The position numbers and the translations under genes are program-made. This document shows positions 61,560-64,000 of a stretch of DNA of 64,000 nt, one piece after another. Within the stretch, counting starts at the first letter, position 1. Every line of letters begins with the position of its first letter. The DNA comes from Clostridiales bacterium (lineage in GTDB: Bacteria; Bacillota; Clostridia; Lachnospirales; Lachnospiraceae). The stretch is from the NCBI GenBank assembly GCA_019423795.1, contig JAHZAT010000036.1, positions 37,794 to 101,793 on the forward strand. Direction: 5' to 3'. The notes beneath the pieces were generated by a model, which saw nothing but the letters and a program-made list of their open reading frames with translations, had not been told where the DNA came from and did not search any database.

Positions 61560-61622
61560 TTATTTTTTGTAACAAATGCTATTTCTTTTTATGAAGCAAT
61601 CTTTTGTATATATGTTATATTC

Positions 61623-62447
61623 TTATTCGTCGTCATCACTAACGATCACTGGCTCTTTCTCCACCACCTGCTGTGGTTTCATTGCCTGATTCACAACTGG
61701 TGCTAATAATACTTTTCCTGTTCCACGGTATACATTTACCAGACCTTCACCACTCACTGCAGAACCAAGCAAAGATCTTCCTGCTCGTTCTACCGTAAAG
61801 TCAAGACTTCCACTCCATGCAATTGCAAGGTTTCCGTCAATCTTTATAACATCATCTTCTAATGTGATTTCCACTAATTCTTCTCTTGGGCAATCGGATT
61901 CCAGACAGACAACTCCGCTTCCTTTTAATCCTAGGTTGAAGAATCCTTCACCACCTGCAAATGCAGAAGAGAACGTCTTTCTTCTGACTGCTTTTTGTTT
62001 CAGTGTAGATTCACAGGCTAAAAATAAACCATCATCTAATACGATCGAATTACCCCATTCGTCAAGATCTAATAAAATGATATGTTTATATGTAGGTTCC
62101 AAAACAAGAGTTCCATCTCCTGTATATTCTGGCTTAATCGCAGATTCTCCCGTTACTTTTCCCCGGATTGTCTTGGATAAGAAATCTCCTGCTCCTTTGA
62201 TTCCTGTTGTCGCAGAGACATCTCCTGCCATCCACTGCATGGCACCTGCCTGAATTGTTACATTTCCTTTAGATAATTCGCATTTAAGCTGACGTTTTCT
62301 TACGTTCATCTGACTGCAGAAGAATGCTAACTGGGCATCTTCTGGCATAACACTTAAGTCTCTCTGATATTCGATGACTTCAAATGGTCCTGACTGGTCG
62401 ATGATCTTTACGTCGTCGTTGTCACTGAAATTGCTGATTTTGTACAT
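61623..62447 (-). CDS. AIM24 family protein
   Basis: 274 residues of beta-rich sequence: QLAFFCSQMNVRKRQLKCEL, GAMQWMAGDVSATTGIKGAG and AGGEGFFNLGLKGSGVVCLE are typical of AIM24/TIGR00266-like proteins, which form tryptophan-RNA-binding-attenuator-like barrels. Function in bacteria unknown. A 14-bp palindrome AAGAAACGTTTCTT (62473-62486) lies 26 bp upstream and could be an operator. Monocistronic. Confidence 0.82.
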   Translation of the reverse strand: MYKISNFSDNDDVKIIDQSGPFEVIEYQRDLSVMPEDAQLAFFCSQMNVRKRQLKCELSKGNVTIQAGAMQWMAGDVSATTGIKGAGDFLSKTIRGKVTGESAIKPEYTGDGTLVLEPTYKHIILLDLDEWGNSIVLDDGLFLACESTLKQKAVRRKTFSSAFAGGEGFFNLGLKGSGVVCLESDCPREELVEITLEDDVIKIDGNLAIAWSGSLDFTVERAGRSLLGSAVSGEGLVNVYRGTGKVLLAPVVNQAMKPQQVVEKEPVIVSDDDE

Positions 62448-62631
62448 AATCTTTCCCTTTCCTGTTATTTTAAAGAAACGTTTCTTAACTATTGCTCTAA
62501 TTTATTGTTCATTTTAATATCAGTTTACCATATTCCTTTTTCATCCACAAATGAAACTATTTGTATCAAAACATGTCTATCATTTCTTGTTGAGATTCTT
62601 TATCATTAAGTGTTTTTTTTTGGGGGATATC

Positions 62632-62659
62632 TGGACATATGAAATCTATTGTTTATAAT
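62632..62659 (+). promoter_or_regulatory. Promoter of the 54-residue membrane protein gene
   Basis: TGGACA (62632-62637), a 16-bp spacer, TATAAT (62654-62659), 51 bp before the ATG at 62710. Confidence 0.55.
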
Positions 62660-62709
62660 ATTATTTAAAAATAAAACTTTAAGGATTTTTATTATGGGAG
62701 GGAATTATT

Positions 62710-62874
62710 ATGGAACATATTATCGTTTTATTTATCTTGGCTTTATGCTTTTTTTCATTTTTTTACTTTTTATATCATGTACTGGTAAAATTACAGAACA
62801 AAGAAAACTTTTCAGATGAGTATAAATTGATGGTTGCTTCTATTGTTATTTTTGTTTTTATATTGTTGATATAA
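62710..62874 (+). CDS. Small two-segment membrane protein (54 residues)
   Basis: ATG at 62710 with a strong GGGAGGG site 8 bases upstream. The product has two hydrophobic segments (residues 3-22 and 41-54) joined by a charged loop (KLQNKENFSDEYK). It has its own promoter and a terminator 14 bp after the stop, which supports a real gene. I do not recognise a family. It may be a small membrane regulator or a toxin-like peptide; neither is shown. Confidence 0.55.
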   Translation: MEHIIVLFILALCFFSFFYFLYHVLVKLQNKENFSDEYKLMVASIVIFVFILLI

Positions 62875-62887
62875 AATTTTCTTAAAT

Positions 62888-62924
62888 AAAAAACAGACCA
62901 TATAAAACTTTAGGTCTGTTTTTA
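62888..62924. terminator. Bidirectional terminator after the small membrane protein gene
   Basis: Arms AAAAACAGACC and GGTCTGTTTTT, loop of about 13 nt; serves the plus-strand gene and the decayed ATPase gene on the minus strand. Confidence 0.8.
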
Positions 62925-62926
62925 AT

Positions 62927-63602
62927 TTATACAACTGTTTCTATAATATATTCTCCTTTATAATCAATAATAATATCTGTTCTTTTATTATCTCTCATTC
63001 GTGCTTCAATATAATAATTTCCTACCATTTTCTTCTATAAACTTTTGATCTTTTTCTGAATAAATTTCTTCATAATATTCATAAAACTTTTGCATTGCCA
63101 ATGGCATTTGCAACATTCCAGATACAATAAATTGATTTCGATCAGATGATACCTTCATATACATTTGATTATTATCTGCGATATTCCATAGACTGTTATA
63201 TTTCGATTCTTCTTGTGGATGTAGTTTTAACTTTAATGTTTTAATATCGTAAACACCTGCAAGAATTACAGAATGAAATGTTACATCTTTTCCCTGCTGG
63301 CATTTTAAATATTTCTCTCTTAGAAGTCCGAGGAAAGATAAGAAAATCTGATTATCTGAACTTTTGTCTACTTCATCGGCAGCTTCAAAACTTAAACTCA
63401 AAACCAGATAATCTTGTTTTCGCAATTCTTTTTCCAGAAGATAAAGCAAGGTTGTCTTACCATATTGTCTGGCTCGATTGATCGTAAAGTATTGTCCTGA
63501 TTCGATATATTGATTGATAATCTGCTGAATCCTGTTGCTAAGATCAACCATATAATTTTTCTCCGGGATACATGTTCCTGTTGTACAAAACTTCTTAGCC
63601 AT
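62927..63602 (-). pseudogene. AAA-ATPase-like (DUF1703 type) gene with internal deletions and frameshift
   Basis: Start at 63602 (AGGAGG 8 bases upstream). MAKKFCTTGTCIPEKNYMVD and INRARQYGKTTLLYLLEKEL (Walker A) are the family's N-terminus. Then SFEAADE joins DEVDKSSDNQIFLSFLGLLR directly, missing about 60 residues. After KYNSLWNIA about 200 residues are missing before the C-terminal part. A 2-base loss at ENG(R) ends the main frame at 63006, while the other frame continues GNYYIEARMRDNKRTDIIID to a stop at 62927. Intact relatives are about 550 residues with a PD-(D/E)XK nuclease end. Confidence 0.75.
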
Positions 63603-63651
63603 AAACCCCAACCTCCTTTCTTGTCCACTCTCTATTAATTACACCCTTATT

Positions 63652-63999
63652 CTACAATTCATCAAAATCAAATATCATTGGGATTGTGCTTTCCTGATAA
63701 TATTTCTGTTCTTTTTCAAAATAAGCTTCTAATCCTTTATAGTCTTGTTCGTGCTGTGCTTTATTAAGATATCGATTATATTCTGCTTTATGAATATCAC
63801 GGATGATCACTGGAACAATATTATGATCCAGACATTGTTTTAGAATGATCATACGCCCGACTCTCCCATTTCCATCCTGAAATGGATGAATATTCTCAAA
63901 CTGTGCATGAAATTTAGCAATATCGTATAATGTAATTTTCTCTGCGTTATGATACTTTTCTAATAACTGATGAATCTTTTCTGGAACTTCTTGTGGCAA
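63652..63999 (-). CDS. Fic family protein, C-terminal part (5' end outside window)
   Basis: The frame is open to the right edge; 115 residues are visible. The catalytic Fic motif HPFQDGNGRVGR is complete, with the preceding AKFHAQFENI. Fic enzymes transfer AMP (or other nucleoside phosphates) to hydroxyl groups of target proteins, often as toxins or regulators. Whether an inhibitory alpha-helix is present cannot be seen. Followed 50 bp downstream by the decayed ATPase gene. Confidence 0.85.
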   Translation of the reverse strand: MPQEVPEKIHQLLEKYHNAEKITLYDIAKFHAQFENIHPFQDGNGRVGRMIILKQCLDHNIVPVIIRDIHKAEYNRYLNKAQHEQDYKGLEAYFEKEQKYYQESTIPMIFDFDEL

Positions 64000-64000
64000 T

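Noticed and set aside
61339..61575. 78-codon minus-strand frame upstream of thiD
   Set aside because: Its translation is an odd Cys/His-rich sequence; the neighbouring frame carries the recognisable transporter end, so this frame is a shadow.
62473..62486. Catabolite-repression (cre) site upstream of the AIM24 gene
   Set aside because: AAGAAACGTTTCTT is a palindrome with the central CG, but it lacks the TG...CA ends of the cre consensus.
1..64000. tRNA, rRNA, CRISPR or complete insertion sequence
   Set aside because: No cloverleaf, repeat array or transposase was recognised on reading; the Rpn gene is transposase-related only by family name.

Overview
This 64 kb window is low-GC Gram-positive chromosome. 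The genes look like those of an anaerobic gut Clostridia, most likely a Lachnospiraceae. The signs are low GC, strong AGGAGG-type ribosome sites, TTGACA/TATAAT promoters with 17-bp spacers, meso-diaminopimelate dehydrogenase, a YugP-type peptidase, selenium-dependent molybdenum hydroxylase accessory genes and oxygen-sensitive enzyme families. The genus is not certain; Anaerostipes-like is only an impression. Most genes are on the minus strand. I saw no rRNA, tRNA, CRISPR array or intact insertion sequence.

Layout: 0-9.3 kb holds housekeeping genes (MATE transporter end, thioesterase, a 3'-truncated rlmH, RNase HI, phosphoesterases, YugP peptidase, ddh, topB) with gene fragments at 1.47-1.97 kb. 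9.3-23.7 kb is the most unusual part: one co-directional run, apparently one operon, read right to left. It encodes a nitrogenase-like H-D-K set, then hypF-hypC-hypD-hypE, then a second and different nitrogenase-like H-D-K set, an aldehyde dehydrogenase, an 84-residue protein and a nucleobase permease. The four Hyp proteins are those that build the Fe(CN)2CO group of [NiFe] hydrogenases. No hydrogenase subunit, hypA, hypB or maturation protease lies in the window. A roughly 250-nt leader with a possible pseudoknot precedes the operon. 23.8-35.6 kb holds truA, a MetE-like protein, trpS, sstT, a truncated flavin oxidoreductase, a GntR/ABC operon, a frameshifted Rpn nuclease and malY-nhaC.

35.7-48.6 kb is a molybdenum and selenium cofactor island: selD, moaA, moaC, MOSC-MogA, modBCA, a MoeA-like protein, a ModE-like regulator, a DUF3343 protein, yedF, a YqeB-NifS fusion and a YqeC-XdhC fusion. 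Together they import molybdate, make part of molybdopterin and prepare selenium for a selenium-dependent molybdenum hydroxylase, but no hydroxylase is present here. 49.8-57.8 kb makes siroheme from glutamyl-tRNA (hemA, hemL, hemB, a HemC-CobA-HemD fusion, a CysG-type dehydrogenase) next to the siroheme sulfite/nitrite reductase that would use it. 58.6-64 kb holds a TPP-riboswitch-controlled thiD-cytX operon, an AIM24 protein, a small membrane protein, a Fic protein and several decayed genes (glycerol kinase, a transporter end, an AAA ATPase).

The best candidate for an undescribed system is the nflHDK-hypFCDE-nflHDK operon. My inference is an ATP-dependent, nitrogenase-like reductase system whose metal site may carry, or be matured with, an iron-cyanide-carbonyl unit.
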